Origin: Monodelphis domestica
Taxonomy: Eukaryota > Chordata > Mammalia > Didelphimorphia > Didelphidae
Assembly: GCF_027887165.1 (NCBI RefSeq)
Contig: NC_077228.1
Location: 384,252,456-384,316,455, forward strand
Length of the DNA stretch: 64,000 nt
Direction of reading: 5' to 3'
The position numbers and the translations under genes were made by a program. The notes under the pieces were generated by a model. It was given only the letters and a program-made list of their open reading frames with translations, had not been told where the DNA came from and searched no databases. Each line of letters starts with the position of its first letter. The first letter of the stretch is position 1. Positions 1 through 11,039 of this stretch are shown in pieces.

Positions 1-184
1 ATCAATACTTAATCAATATCCTAAATTCCTCACTACAACTCCATATCAGAGCATTCAAGTCTTCCCAGGTTTCTCTGAAACCATACCCTTCTACAAGTCA
101 GATGGCACAATAACACTAATTAACATTCATATAACCATAATTTGTTCAGTGATTCCTTAAAAGATGGGTACTCCCTTTAGTTTC

Positions 185-425
185 TGGGCAGTTAGTTGGT
201 GAAGTCAATGGATAGATTGCCGGAGAGCAGGAAGATTCATCTTTATGAGTTCAGATCTGGCCTCAATTACTAGCTATGTGACCACGAGCAAGTCGCATAC
301 TCCTTTTTGCCTCAATTTACTCATCTGTAAAATGAACTGGAGAAGAAAATGGCAAACCACTCCAGTATCTTTGCCAAGAACACCCCAAAAGAGGTCCCAA
401 AGCAGGACTGAAATGACCCATAATT
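185..425 (+). repeat. tRNA-derived marsupial SINE (Mar1/WSINE1-like)
   Basis: The head has an A-box-like GGATAGATTG and a B-box-like GAGTTCAGATC, followed by the core phrase ending in GAGCAAGTC and the 3' motif ATCTGTAAAATGAACTGGAG. The same order of blocks recurs many times in this window on both strands. Confidence 0.8.
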
Positions 426-1495
426 CTTTAATAATACAGAAAGAGTTTCTGGATAAAAAAAAATATTTTTTTCTCCTTTTATTTTTTTTGTAGAACTGTA
501 AACTTTATTCACTTTTATTTATATATTCAATAATTCCAAAGTATTTACTTTTTGTTTTGACAAAAAAAATTAAAAATAGAGGCACACTGCCCCCTCTGTA
601 AGAGAGAAGGGGGATATGTACAGCTATGGAGAGTTACAGTTCCTCCTTTACATACAAAGAAAAATAATATTAATAAAAAATGTGATTCATTGATCAAAAA
701 CAAGGTACATATAGGTCCTTTAACAATCTCTTTGAGAGAACTCTTAACTTGGTGTCATTGGCAATAGTTTTAGGTTTCTTCTGACAGTGGGATATGTATT
801 CATGTTAAAATTATCCGAATTAGATAGTTATCATCCATTTTGAAAAGTGACAGTCATTCTATGTTGTGTTTCAGAGACATGTTTCAGGAAGACAACAGAC
901 CTCTCTCTATTGTTATCAGGAATAGTTTAAAAAAAAGATTTCTTCTTATTCTTGAGCATAGAATCCACAACTTTTAAAACTTTTCTTTCTCTGTCCCTTA
1001 CTGGATCATTTCTCATGTTATCATTTCTGTGACTTCATTATATCATTCCAGAAAGAACATGCACCTTTTTCCTGATAGCATCCAGCTATCTTTTTAGAAA
1101 TGTCCACACATCTGTTTTAAGTTCTAATTATATTGTTAGCCTTTACCTTCCTTGTGCTTTATATTTCACCATCCTGAAAAGGGCCAAGTCTTCCTATTTA
1201 AGCTTAGATCCTTTCTTTTCCTCACTTTGCTAAAAATAAGCTTCCTTTAGGAACTCTTCATTCCCTTAATGGTTTGGAGTATGGAAAGATGCAACTTGAT
1301 TTCTTCACCCCACTCCAGGACAAAGATCAGTCTATACTAGGATCAAAGAATCATCACTCAGTTGTTGCAGAAACACAAGCATCACAAAATCAATTCTAGC
1401 CACTGCCCAATTAATTTCTCCTTGCTTTTAAGTCATTCAAGGGAAACCAGAGGGCCTAGGTAATTGAAACTGTGGAAAACAAAACCTAGAATGAG
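426..1495. other. No recognised feature
   Basis: AT-rich sequence with short A and T runs. I see no coding exon, RNA gene or repeat family that I can name. Confidence 0.5.
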
Positions 1496-1499
1496 GTGG

Positions 1500-1690
1500 G
1501 AGGGGAACCCCAGTGAATTGCTTGTTCATACATATTTATTTGCTTGTTATATTTCCCATTCAATTGTGAGCTCCCCAAGGGCAAGGATTGTCTTTTGCCA
1601 CTTTTCATACCCCTAGAATGTAGCACAGTTCCTGGCAAAAAATCTTATTGATGTATTGACATGTAATGTGCATCAAGTCTGAGTGAATTT
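1500..1690 (+). repeat. L2 LINE 3' end
   Basis: The phrases GTGAGCTCCCCAAGGGCAAGG, TAGCACAGTTCCTGGCA and the order in which they occur match the conserved 3' end of L2. Ancient and diverged. Confidence 0.65.
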
Positions 1691-2089
1691 TCTCGAGCCC
1701 AAAAGTGAATGTGACACTGGATTCTTATGTATAATAAGTGTCCTGTCATGTGTGAGAGATTATAGTATAATCTTTATTTTATAAGAAGTTCAGTTCTAAG
1801 GTCACTGGTTTTCTCAGTAAAAAAAAATGTTTTCCTTCTTCAATACTGAGGCAGGTTAAGGATATTTTATTTTGATTAAAATTTCTGTGTGGTATAATTG
1901 GTAACTCAGAACTTGTATTGTTTCCCCTCTGGGACCTTTGTCAAGGCAAGTCAGAAAATATTAATTAATAGCATATTATATTCCAGGAACTCTGCTAAAC
2001 ACTGAAGATATAAGAAAAGGCAGAAATAATTTCTTTTCTTAAGAGGCTTACAATCTGATGGGGAATTGACATGCATACAATTATGTACA

Positions 2090-2151
2090 AAGTATATATA
2101 TATATACATATATATGTATATATATATATTCTTTTTTATATTTGGTATATA

Positions 2152-2182
<31 letters not shown>
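2090..2182. repeat. (TA)n-rich microsatellite
   Basis: Two blocks of alternating TA with TG interruptions, separated by a short T-rich stretch. Open reading frames across it are artefacts of the repeat. Confidence 0.9.
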
Positions 2183-2384
2183 TCCAAATAAATTGAAGGT
2201 AATCTCAGGAGGAGGGCATTGCTGTTGTGGGGAATCAGGTAGCATTTCATAAATAAACTGAGACTTGAAGGAAGCCAGAAGTTGGAGATGAGAGAGAAAG
2301 AATTTCAGCCATGGGAGAAAACCAGAGGAAAAGTGGAGAGTTGGGAAAGGAACAGTTTCCTTTAAAGAATAGGAAAGAAAGAAA

Positions 2385-3060
2385 AGGGAGAGGCAGAGTC
2401 AAGATGGTGGCTTAGGAGCAGCAATTGTTCAGACCTTTGAAAACCCTTCCTTACTGATCACAAACTAAATGCTCCTGGGGTACTCTAACAACAAGAAAGA
2501 GCAAAGGAACCCTCCTGCTGGACTCAATTCAAAAGGTATGCTCCCCAAAGGCTGGAATCTGAAAATACTTGGGCTTAGGGGGAAGGCAGAGGGAAGGTCC
2601 CAGGACCCTTTCCCCACCCCAACCTAGAGTACTAAGCCTCCAGCAGCAGCCTGAACCTCTGGATGAGCAAAGGCGCTGGTCTGGAGGATGCAGGGCTGTG
2701 CCAGGCTCAGAGCACTGAACACAGGCAATGAGGAAGCAGCGGGAGAGGGAGTGAAAAGCTGGCAGCCTGGACAGGGTGGCTGACACCCTCTATATTGCTC
2801 CAGCCTTCCAGGAGGTTTTGGCCTCAGGGCTCGTCCAGCCCAACCCAGCTGAACTTTATCCCATCAAAAGTCTTCAGAGCTCAGGGAAGTCCAAGTTCCA
2901 ACACCCCTCCCTCACTGACTGCTGGACTTTAATCCAATCAAAAGCCTCCAGAGGACAGGGAAGCTCAAACTCCAACACTCCTCCCCCAGAGACTGCACTG
3001 AGAGATCTGACAAAACTCCAAGAGGGGAGACTGAGAGAAAGCCCCAAAACAAAATAGAAA
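2385..3060 (+). mobile_element. L1 5' UTR with two tandem 73-bp monomers
   Basis: The segment starts near AGTCAAGATGGTGGCTTAGG, a typical opening of marsupial L1 5' UTRs, and leads directly into an L1 ORF1. From about 2854 and again from about 2927 a unit beginning CTTTA-TCC-ATCAAAAG is repeated with a period of 73 bp and moderate divergence. GC content is higher than in the flanks, as expected for an L1 internal promoter region. Confidence 0.7.
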
Positions 3061-4033
3061 ATGAGAGGAGCAAGAGCACAGACAAATATGGGGAGCAAAG
3101 AAGGGGTAAATATGAGCAAACAACAGAAAAAGAAGAAAGAAATGACAATTGACAGCTTCTGCATAGGCAAGGAACCAAAAATAAACAATACACAGGAGGA
3201 GGCAAGTAATAAAACAGAAATCCCAGCCAATTGGATACAGGCTTTGGAAAAACTCAAAATGCAATTCAAAACACAATTAAGGGAGGCTGAAGACAATTGG
3301 GAAAAGAATTTTAAAACTAAGAAAAGTCATCTGGAAACAGAAAATAGTGTCTTGAAAGCCAAAATCAAACAGCTTGAAAATGAGGCAAAGGAGAAAAGAA
3401 GATGAAAGATGAGGCAAAGGAGATGAGACATGAGGCAAAGAAAATGAAAGATGACGTCCAAAGAAAATCAGACCAGAAGGAGAAGGATGACCAAAAAGCC
3501 AGGGATGAAATCCAGTCTTTAAGAACCAGAATACAACTAGAATTAAGTGACCTCACAAGGCAGCAGGACACTATAAAACAAAACCAAAAGAGTGAAAAAA
3601 TTGAGGAAAATATGAAGCATCTCATTCACAAAACAGAGGATTTAGAAAATCGTTCTAAGAGAAAAAATTTAAGAATCATTGGTCTACCAGAAGACCATGA
3701 CAAAAGAAAAAGCCTGGACCTTACATTACAGGATATAATTCAAGAAAACTGCCCCAATATTCTAGAATAAGAGGGAAAAGTGGAGACTGAAAGAATCCAT
3801 AGATCACCTCCTTTACTTAATCCCCAACAGACAACACCTAGGAATGTTATAGCCAAATTCAAGAACTATCAGACCAAAGAAAAGATATTACAAGCTGCCA
3901 AGAATAAGTCATTCAGATACCACAGAACCACAGTGAGGATAATTCAGGATCTGGCTGCATCCACACTGAAGTATATGATATTCCGGAAAGCAAGGGAACT
4001 AGGTTGTGACAAGGAAATCACTTTAAAAGACTG
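3061..4033 (+). pseudogene. L1 ORF1, broken
   Basis: This is the RNA-binding ORF1 protein of an L1 retrotransposon. It opens with a lysine-rich N-terminus, then a long coiled coil of repeated K/E-rich heptads (about 3230-3650), followed by the RNA-recognition part marked by NLRIIGLPE (about 3670-3695) and by ERIHRSP and VIAKFKNYQTKEKIL. The reading frame shifts near 3400, inside a tandem repeat of GAGGCAAAGGAG, and an in-frame TAA at about 3768 interrupts the second half before the frame resumes. Similarity ends at about 4033, where an LTR-like block begins, and no ORF2 follows. It cannot make a complete ORF1 protein. A second, differently damaged ORF1 lies at 58649-61146. Confidence 0.85.
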
Positions 4034-4154
4034 ATATATATATATATTAATTTAAGGTCACCAAGGAATTCAGCTATGTAATTCCTAAATGAAAACTCAA
4101 ATCAGCTGTCAGCCTTTTATAGAGTTTAATTACAAACAGGAGGAAGAAAGGAAT

Positions 4155-4210
<56 letters not shown>

Positions 4211-4930
4211 AGAGCAAAAGGGGAGAGAAGGGAATAGGGCTTAAATACCCCCTCTGTTTAGGCTGGGCCAAAAGGCCCAAGCCCTTAGATAGCTGGGGCA
4301 AAGAAAAGAGATCAGTCCCTATTACTCACGTGACCAAAATGGAGAAACAGTCTCAAAGGCCCCCACCTTCAGCTTCCTTCAGAGCAAGCTCCTCAGAGCA
4401 CACTCCAACCACTCAGACAAGCTCCTCAACCACCACCCCTGAGTCTTCAGACCCCTCTATCTTTAAGGAAACCATCCAAGTTCCCTCCCCTCAGTTCTCA
4501 CATCTACCAATCACTGTCCATCAATTTCCCTGTGCCAATGGAGGCTCTAGCTTAACCCAGGACCGCCCAGAGGTCTCTGGCTTTGCACATGTCTGTTGAA
4601 GGTCATATTTTCAAATAATTAAATCTTTGATCCTTTGCTACAGCCCTTCCTAAATCCTGTTAACCTGAGTAGGGTAGAGATTGGAATAATTAAATTTTGA
4701 TCTATGCTGCAGCCCTTCCTCAATCCTGTTAGGACTGAGTAGGGTGGAGATTGATTAGTATCTCCATTGTATCAATTCTAAAATCAATCATGACTCAAAG
4801 AAATTCCTGTTCTATGCTTAAGCATAGGTCAAAGTCCTTTCCATTGTTCAGCAAAAGGTTTCTGTCCTAAAGTAATCTTAAGAAGGGAGGAGGAGGAACC
4901 TCCCATGCCAATGGGGTTCACATTCCAATA
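4034..4930. mobile_element. LTR-like block of an endogenous retrovirus family
   Basis: It begins just after the broken L1 ORF1. It shares several phrases with the LTR at 62096-62918: GGTCACCA-GG near the left end, GAGTAGGGT-GAGA in tandem near the right end, and GTTCACA close to the right boundary. A 71-bp unit beginning AATAATTAAAT is tandemly duplicated from 4614 and 4685. Exact boundaries are uncertain; a TG start near 4032 and a CCA end near 4927 would give an imperfect AAAGAC/ATAGAC duplication. Confidence 0.5.
4157..4206. repeat. (GA)n microsatellite
   Basis: About 25 consecutive GA units inside the LTR-like block. The matching LTR at 62.1 kb lacks this expansion. Confidence 0.95.
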
Positions 4931-5029
4931 GACTATCAGTAAGAAATTTTCCAAGTATTCCAAGTTTAGCGGAGTAAGATATAATAACAACAGATCAGAT
5001 CATGAAGCTTTAAATGAAAGGTCAAATAG

Positions 5030-5475
5030 GATCTTTTTTATTTGGTTCTAGAGGTTATAGGGAGCTGTCAGAGATAACTGAATAGAGAGTTTGTTCTTCA
5101 CTTTAGTAATAAAAATATGGCAGTTGATTGGAGAATGGATTGAGGCAGGAAGACCAACCAGAAAGCTATTCCAATAGTCCAATTGTGAGATGATGATATT
5201 TTCACCAGTGTGGTAGCAGGATTAGAGGAGAGAAAGGGGCTTATATGATATTATGAAGATCGAATCTACAGGGCTTTGCAACAGATATGGAAGGGGGGGG
5301 TTAACGATGACACCTAAGTTGTAAGCCTGAGTGATGGAGATAATGGTGGTACCACCTATATATTAGCAGAGAACTTAGGAAGAGGGGAGAGTTTAAGGTC
5401 AAAGATAATGAATTCAGTTTTGGACATGTTGAAGAACAAAGGCCTAATTTTGTCTGATTCCTTTCTACTTGACCC
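5030..5475. repeat. Ancient interspersed repeat, family not named
   Basis: The phrases GATTGGAGAATGGATTGAGGC, CTATTCCAATAGTCCA and TTCAGTTTTGGACATGTTGA occur in an order that I recognise from an old repeat shared by many mammals. A shorter relative lies at 57095-57325. Confidence 0.5.
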
Positions 5476-5904
5476 ATAGTGTCAAAATGCCTATTTGATG
5501 TCCACTAAGTATGGAATATTAATTTTATTGTATTGTTGAATGATTGGGGGTTAACATCATTGCTTTTTGTACAGCTAACTATTGACATTTCCCATTGCTG
5601 TCTACTTTACAATTACCATTTGGCATAAAATAGCACCCTGGGTAATTGGGAAAATAAAATATCTTAATTTTAAAAGATAGCTCCATGGATGTCTAGCTAT
5701 TGGAACACTGATATGTTGCTGTGAGACTGGATTCTCCTAAAGAACTAATAGTTTTAGGTCTGACTGTCAAAGATAGGAAAAAATATAGTATCATTGGTGG
5801 GGACAGAGATCAGACTGATCAATCTTGAGAACCTAGTAGTTTATACTACTCTTATCTTCATATTGGTTTCCTTTACTCATGTCTATCCTATTCATCCTCT
5901 AGTT

Positions 5905-6140
5905 TGGGCAGCTAGCTGGGTGGCTCAGTGGATAAAATACAAGGCCTGAATTCAGGAAGACCTGAGTTCAAATACAGCCACAGGTATTTTATACCAATGT
6001 AACCCTGAGCAAGCTTAACTCTGTTTACCTCAGTTTCCTCATGTGTAAAATGAGCCAAAGAAAGAAATGACAAAGCATTCCAATATCCTTGCCCAGAAAA
6101 CATCAAAATGGGTTGTGAAGAGTTGAACACAAATGAAACA
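5905..6140 (+). repeat. tRNA-derived marsupial SINE (Mar1/WSINE1-like)
   Basis: It starts with GGGCAGCTAGCTGGGTGGCT, has B-box GAGTTCAAATA and ends with the CTCATGTGTAAAATGAGC motif and tail. Confidence 0.8.
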
Positions 6141-6334
6141 ACTCAAAAACAACAGATCCCATTCTGATCTTCTGTATTCAGCTGGTTAAGTGATTTTCCT
6201 AAAGTTTAGACCTGACCATGTCATCCCTCTGATCAATAAATTCTAGCTTCCTGCAACCTCCACGGTCAAATATAAAGTTCTCAGTTTTTGCATTTATGCA
6301 TTTTGCATTGCATTTCGCATTTGCTCTTCATTTC

Positions 6335-6790
6335 TAGACCTACATGAACTGATGCAAACTGAAGTGAGCAGAACCAAGAGAACATTGTACAGTGTAACAG
6401 TAATATTATATGATGAACATGTGTATATAACAGTTATTCTTAGCAATACAGTAACCCAAAAAAAGACCTCAAGAACTCATGATGAAAAACACCATTTACT
6501 TCCACAAAAAGACCTGATGGAATCTAAATGCAAATTGATATATAATATATTTCCTTTTATTCTTCACTTTTCTTTTATTTGTTTGAATTCTATTTCACAA
6601 AATAACTAATATGGAAAGATGTTTACACTATTGCACATGTAAAATCTATCTCAGATTGCTTGCCATATCAGGGAGGGGAAAGAAGAGAAGAGGGAAGGAT
6701 AAGTAGAATTTGGCTCAAGTTTTAAAAAATGAAGATTTAAAACTGTTTTTTTATGCAATTGAGAACAAAAATAAAATATATAAAAAAAGA
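6335..6790 (+). mobile_element. Old L1, 3' end and 3' UTR
   Basis: It holds the ORF2 end phrase AGTGAGCAGAACCAAGAGAA, then a 3' UTR with CTCATGATGAAAAACACCA and a purine-rich GGGAGGGGAAAGAAGAGAAG run. These occur in the same order in other L1 ends of this window, for example near 34.2 and 35.6 kb. Confidence 0.6.
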
Positions 6791-7014
6791 AATACCTTAA
6801 ATCATACTGGTAGTGGAGTGAGAGAGAATGTAAAAAAACTAAAAACATATTTCTTTCCCTATGGAATAAATGAAAATAAGAAGAAATCAAAAGAAATAGA
6901 ATCAATCAATAAACATTTTTAATAACCAAGAGAAAAACCACAATCCTTTCCTACTTTTCTATTTTTCCTATACTTCATTCTCTTCTCTACCCTTTATGAT
7001 CCAACTACACTAGC

Positions 7015-7340
7015 CTACTTAGTGTTGCACACACACAACACTGCCTCTCCTATCCTCATGATGCCTTTGTTATATTTCTCATGCCTAGAATGTTCACCGT
7101 CCTTGCCTTCACCTTTAAATTTTTCCCACCTTCCTTCAAGTCTCATTTCAAACCCCACTTTCTTCAGGAGGCTCTTCCTATTTTCCTCAGTTGCTAGTAC
7201 TTTCCTCTCTGAGGTTACCCTTCAACTACTCTGTATGTATCTTGTGTTCATGTATTATTTGTACCTCATTTGTATCTTGTATTTACTTATGTTGTTTTCT
7301 CCATTAGAATGTGAGCTACTTGTGGACAGTGACTATTTAA
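7015..7340 (+). repeat. L2 LINE 3' part, left half
   Basis: The phrase order CAAGTCTCATTTCAAACCCC, CAGGAGGCTCTTCCTA, TTAGAATGTGAGCTACTTG is typical of the L2 3' end. It stops at GACTATT and resumes after an L1 insertion at 8061. Confidence 0.65.
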
Positions 7341-8053
7341 ATTTTTAAATATTTTATTTTTTCAATTGCATGTAAATTTTTAAAAATTAAAAAAAAATTA
7401 AGTTCCAAATTGACTCCCTTTTCTTCCAGTCACATTAAATATATTTCTATATTAATCATATTGTGAAAGGAAATAGACCAAAACAAATAATAAAAATAAA
7501 GAAAAATTTTAAAATATATGCTGTGATTTGCATTCAGACTCAATCATTTCTTTCTCTAGAGATAGATAATATTTTTCAGCATAAGAATATTGGAATTGTC
7601 TTAGATCATTATGTTGCTAAGAAGAGCTAAGTAATTTACAGTTGATCAACATATGACATTGCTGTTTCAGTGTGCAGTATTTTCCTGGTTCTGTTCTTCT
7701 AACTTTGCATAAATTGATGTTTCTTTCCAGGGTTTTTTGAAAGTATTTAATCTGTCCTTTATTATAGAACAATAGGTATTCATTTCTCACAATCCTATAC
7801 GAGAACTTTTTAAGCCATTTCCTAATAAGTGGGCATCTTCTCAATTTCCAATACTATGACACCACAAAAAGAGTTGCTATAAATATCTTGTACAAATAGG
7901 TTGTCTCTCCTTTATTAAAATTCTCTTTGAGATATAGATCTAGTAGTACTATTGCTGGGTCAAAGAAAATGCACAGTTTTGTAGCCTTTTAGATATGGTT
8001 CCAAATTGCTCTCTAAAATGGTTGGATCGGATCACAATTCTATCAATGTTAGA
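7341..8053 (-). mobile_element. Old L1 3' fragment inserted in L2
   Basis: The minus strand reads as the ORF2 C-terminal end, with the landmarks ATTGCTGGGTCAAAG, CCAAATTGCTCTCTAAAATGG and CATTTCCTAATAAGTGGGCA. GACTATT lies at both edges, consistent with a short, partly decayed target duplication. Confidence 0.7.
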
Positions 8054-8135
8054 GACTATTAAAAATGTCTTTGTATCTTCAGTGTATAGCATAGAGTGTA
8101 GAACATAATAAGTAATTAATAAATGTTCATCTAAT
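8054..8135 (+). repeat. L2 LINE 3' terminus, right half
   Basis: It continues the element interrupted at 7340: TGTCTTTGTATCTTCAGTG, TAGCATAGAG and the terminal TTAATAAATGTTCATC. Confidence 0.6.
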
Positions 8136-8139
8136 TTTG

Positions 8140-9055
8140 GACTGCTTGCAAAAACTGAAGAGGGAATCTGACAAAGTAGTGTCCATGTCTCAAATTATGG
8201 TCATCAATAATTTCTAGTATGAAGGAGAGAATTTCTCTGAATTTTCCCTCTATGTGGAAGGTTGCTGAAATGACTGGTGGTCATCGAGAAAAGAAGTCAT
8301 GGAGGACCTCAGAATCTACAAAGTGGGGTATGATTTGCTATATGAAAAGAAGCTATGATTCACTTGCCTGTAGTTGAAGAATATCAGACTTGCTATTACC
8401 AGTTGCTACAGAAAGAAGTTTTTAGAGCAGAGGTCAGAGAAGATGCAAAGAAGAAAAATGCTTTCAACTATTCCAACCTCTCATTGTGAGTCATTAATAA
8501 AAATATTAGACAAGGTAAAGCACAGTTTTTGGAGGGCACTCCATTAGAAACCTCCCTCTGCTAAAGATATCAAAAGTTTCATTCTTTTTTACTACCACGG
8601 CTTTGCTTAGAATGTTCTTCGTGTCTGGAATTGCACCCCTACCACCACCACCACTCTCTCCTCTCCAACCAGCTAAATATTTCCCATCCCTCCCATACCA
8701 CACTATTTACTAAAAATAAGTTAAGTCTAGAGTTACTGCAAAAATCAATTGTACAAAAATCAGTTGAATAAGTGATTGACAACTTTTTAATGTCAGAATG
8801 AGTAGTGTAGTAATGCCAATTTATGTTGCCCAGACAGGATCACAATGTGCTTAGTATGGGGTACCACTTTTTATCAAGTCATTGACAAATTAGAAAAAGT
8901 TCAGAGAAAGGCAAGCAGGATATCTTAGTGATTTCAGTATTCTTCATGAGAAAATAGGGAACTACCACTAAAGAGAGCAACACTTGTAAATGTACATTAA
9001 TACACATGTGATAGAGACATGAGAGAAAGGTTTTGCAGGACTTGTGGACCAAGAT
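8140..9055. other. No recognised gene; mostly unassigned sequence
   Basis: No exon or RNA gene was recognised. A stretch at about 8870-8925 (GACAAATTAGAAAAAGTTCAG) recalls the 3' reading frame of CR1/L3-type LINEs but is too short to assign. Confidence 0.4.
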
Positions 9056-9059
9056 ACAA

Positions 9060-9570
9060 GAGTCCGGGTTCCAACAGAATGCCCCGGGTTGGTAGCAGTT
9101 TGAGCTGACGGGGGGGGGGGGGGGGGGGGGGGAAGGGGCTTTTGGTCTCTGAGTCTCTGACTGGGACACTCTCCCTGGAGGTTTGAACCTAGCTGAAAGA
9201 TCTTTTGTGAGGTTGACTTGGTCTCTGTTTCTCCGGCTCTGAGCAGTTGAAGTTAACATTGAAAAGAAAAACTTGGCTTTTAGACTTTGTCTCTGACTGG
9301 AAGACACTTTTTTTCCTTGGAGGTTTTGAAGCTGGCTGAAAGACTTTTTGTGAGGCTGATTTGATTTTTGGGAGACCAGCCAGACTGAATTTGTGAAGAA
9401 GAAGAAAGAAGATTTTGAAAGGGCTGCTGTTCTCCATCTTCCTGTCTCAGAGTCACACTTGTGACTCCCCAAACCCTCAATTTTATCTCATTTAGATTAG
9501 GGAAATTCCTCATCCCTTTTACCTCAGTTTCCCATCCTGTTATCCCAATAAACCCCTTGACTGAGAAAGC
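9060..9570 (+). mobile_element. LTR-like block, left of hAT insertion
   Basis: It contains two diverged tandem copies of a unit starting at TCTCTGACTGG (9154 and 9290, period about 136 bp) and a polyadenylation-like CCCAATAAACCCC at 9544. It continues to the right of the hAT element. Terminal TG/CA ends were not fixed, so LTR origin is inference. Confidence 0.4.
9109..9132. repeat. Poly-G run
   Basis: More than 20 consecutive G. It makes the proline run seen in a minus-strand reading frame, which is not a real protein. Confidence 0.95.
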
Positions 9571-10305
9571 AACTAGAGCAGTGGTTCTCAACCTTTCTAA
9601 TGCCATGACCCCACAATACAGTTCCTCATATTGCGGTGACCCCAAGCCAAAAAATTATTTTGGTGGCTACTTCAAAACTGTAATTTTGCTACAGTTATGA
9701 TTTGGAATGTAAATACCTGATGTGCATTATGTATTCTCATTGCTACAAATCAAACATAATTTAAACATAGTGATTAATCACAAAAAACAATATTTAATTA
9801 TATGTTGAGAAATATTAATCCAGCAGGAGGCAGCCTGAACGCTGGGGCGGGAGGTAAGTCCTGCATGGGGAGGGGGTCCACAGATGCTGCTTTCTTCTTC
9901 CTGTTGTCTCCCTCCATCTTGAGTTGAGGCTTCACTTTGCTGGGGTCACTTGGCTCCGTTATCTGCTCCAGGAGTTATCCGCTCCAGGATTCGTTCTTAA
10001 CCCCTCCAGAGCCAGCGCCCAGGTGCTCTCTCTGGGTCTCTGTTTGAGTCCAGTCTCCAGGCAACAGGGTAAATCCATCACTCCTCATAGGGAGAGGGCT
10101 GCTGATAGGTGGCTATTATTAGTACAATGTGCGGGCAGCAGGGTTTCCGTTCTTTCCGAGATCTTGTTGTAAAGTAGTGGGATTTCTCAGCGGCTAAAGC
10201 CATCAGAAATATGTATTTTCTGATGGCTTTAGGCGACCCCTGTGTTTTGGTCATTCAACCCCCGCTGGGGTCGTGACCCACAGGTTGAGAACCGCTGAAC
10301 TAGAG
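9571..10305. mobile_element. Space Invaders (SPIN)-type hAT transposon with 8-bp duplication
   Basis: The element spans 9579-10297 (719 bp). The left end is CAGTGGTTCTCAACCT and the right end, read in reverse, is CAGCGGTTCTCAACCT. Both are flanked by AACTAGAG (9571-9578 and 10298-10305), a perfect 8-bp target duplication as hAT elements make. The sub-terminal sequence (ATGACCCCACAATACAGTTCC on the left; TTCTGATGGCTTTAGGCGACC on the right) matches what I know of SPIN elements. No transposase frame is present, so it is non-autonomous. About 9830-10180 is a GC-richer interior that I cannot match to the SPIN ends. Confidence 0.85.
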
Positions 10306-10690
10306 TATCTTTATAGTTCACTCAGGAAGGAAGAAAGGTGTCAAAGGCTTCAAGAATAACTGGGTGGAAAGGGTTGGTAAAGGGAGGGAGGGAGAGAGGA
10401 AGGAGGTAGGAAATAAGTTGATCAATCAGCAATCAGTAGGGATCAGTAGGTAAACCCCAGAATAAACCCCAGGGCATTCCTTTATAAGTAGTCCCTTGTA
10501 TACCAGCATCCCTGTACCTCAGCACTTCTCTGTTCTACCTCCATTATCAAAGCTGCCTCAGGTTCCTGTAGGCAGCCCTCTCTAGTCAAAGTCAGGGAAC
10601 AACAGTTATTGTAAAGAAACAGGTTCCCCTCAGTTTACCTTTATATTTCAACAAGTAATAGTTTCTCTCAGTTTACATCTTTATTACACA
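10306..10690 (+). mobile_element. LTR-like block, right of hAT insertion
   Basis: It continues the block interrupted at 9570. It carries a second AATAAACCCC motif at about 10463 and a TATA-like CCTTTATAAGTAG at about 10480. No retroviral coding sequence is visible. Confidence 0.35.
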
Positions 10691-10732
10691 CATTAATTAA
10701 TGAATACAATAATGTGAAGGTATATGCATGTG

Positions 10733-10790
10733 TATATATATATATATATACACATATATATATATATACATACATACACACACACTTTTA
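10733..10790. repeat. (TA)n/(CATA)n microsatellite
   Basis: Alternating TA followed by CATA and CACA units. Confidence 0.9.
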
Positions 10791-11039
10791 TATCCATTAA
10801 AACAAATTATTCTCATCTGCTCCTTCTGCCAGGAGAAGTCTTTACATACCTGAGGTAGACAATCCCTAACCCACTGACAGCTTTGAGGTCTGTTGGTTAT
10901 CCTTAACCTCATTTTAGGCCATCTCTGAAGATTACTTACTGGGGCATGGCTATGGTACAAGCTATAGCTTCTTGGAGCCACAGGTGAGTGATAAATGGCA
11001 GGTGGACACCAAAGGAAAAAGCATCCTTAAAAAGGACTC

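Noticed and set aside
185..425. True tRNA genes at SINE heads (here and at the other SINE copies)
   Set aside because: A- and B-box-like stretches are present, but the heads do not fold into a clear cloverleaf and are followed by SINE bodies.
2874..3296. 140-codon minus-strand hydrophobic reading frame and overlapping frames
   Set aside because: Antisense shadow of the L1 5' UTR and ORF1. Composition reflects the A-rich sense strand.
8879..9472. 197-codon minus-strand reading frame with a proline run
   Set aside because: The prolines come from the poly-G run on the plus strand and the frame crosses an LTR-like tandem duplication. No conserved motif.
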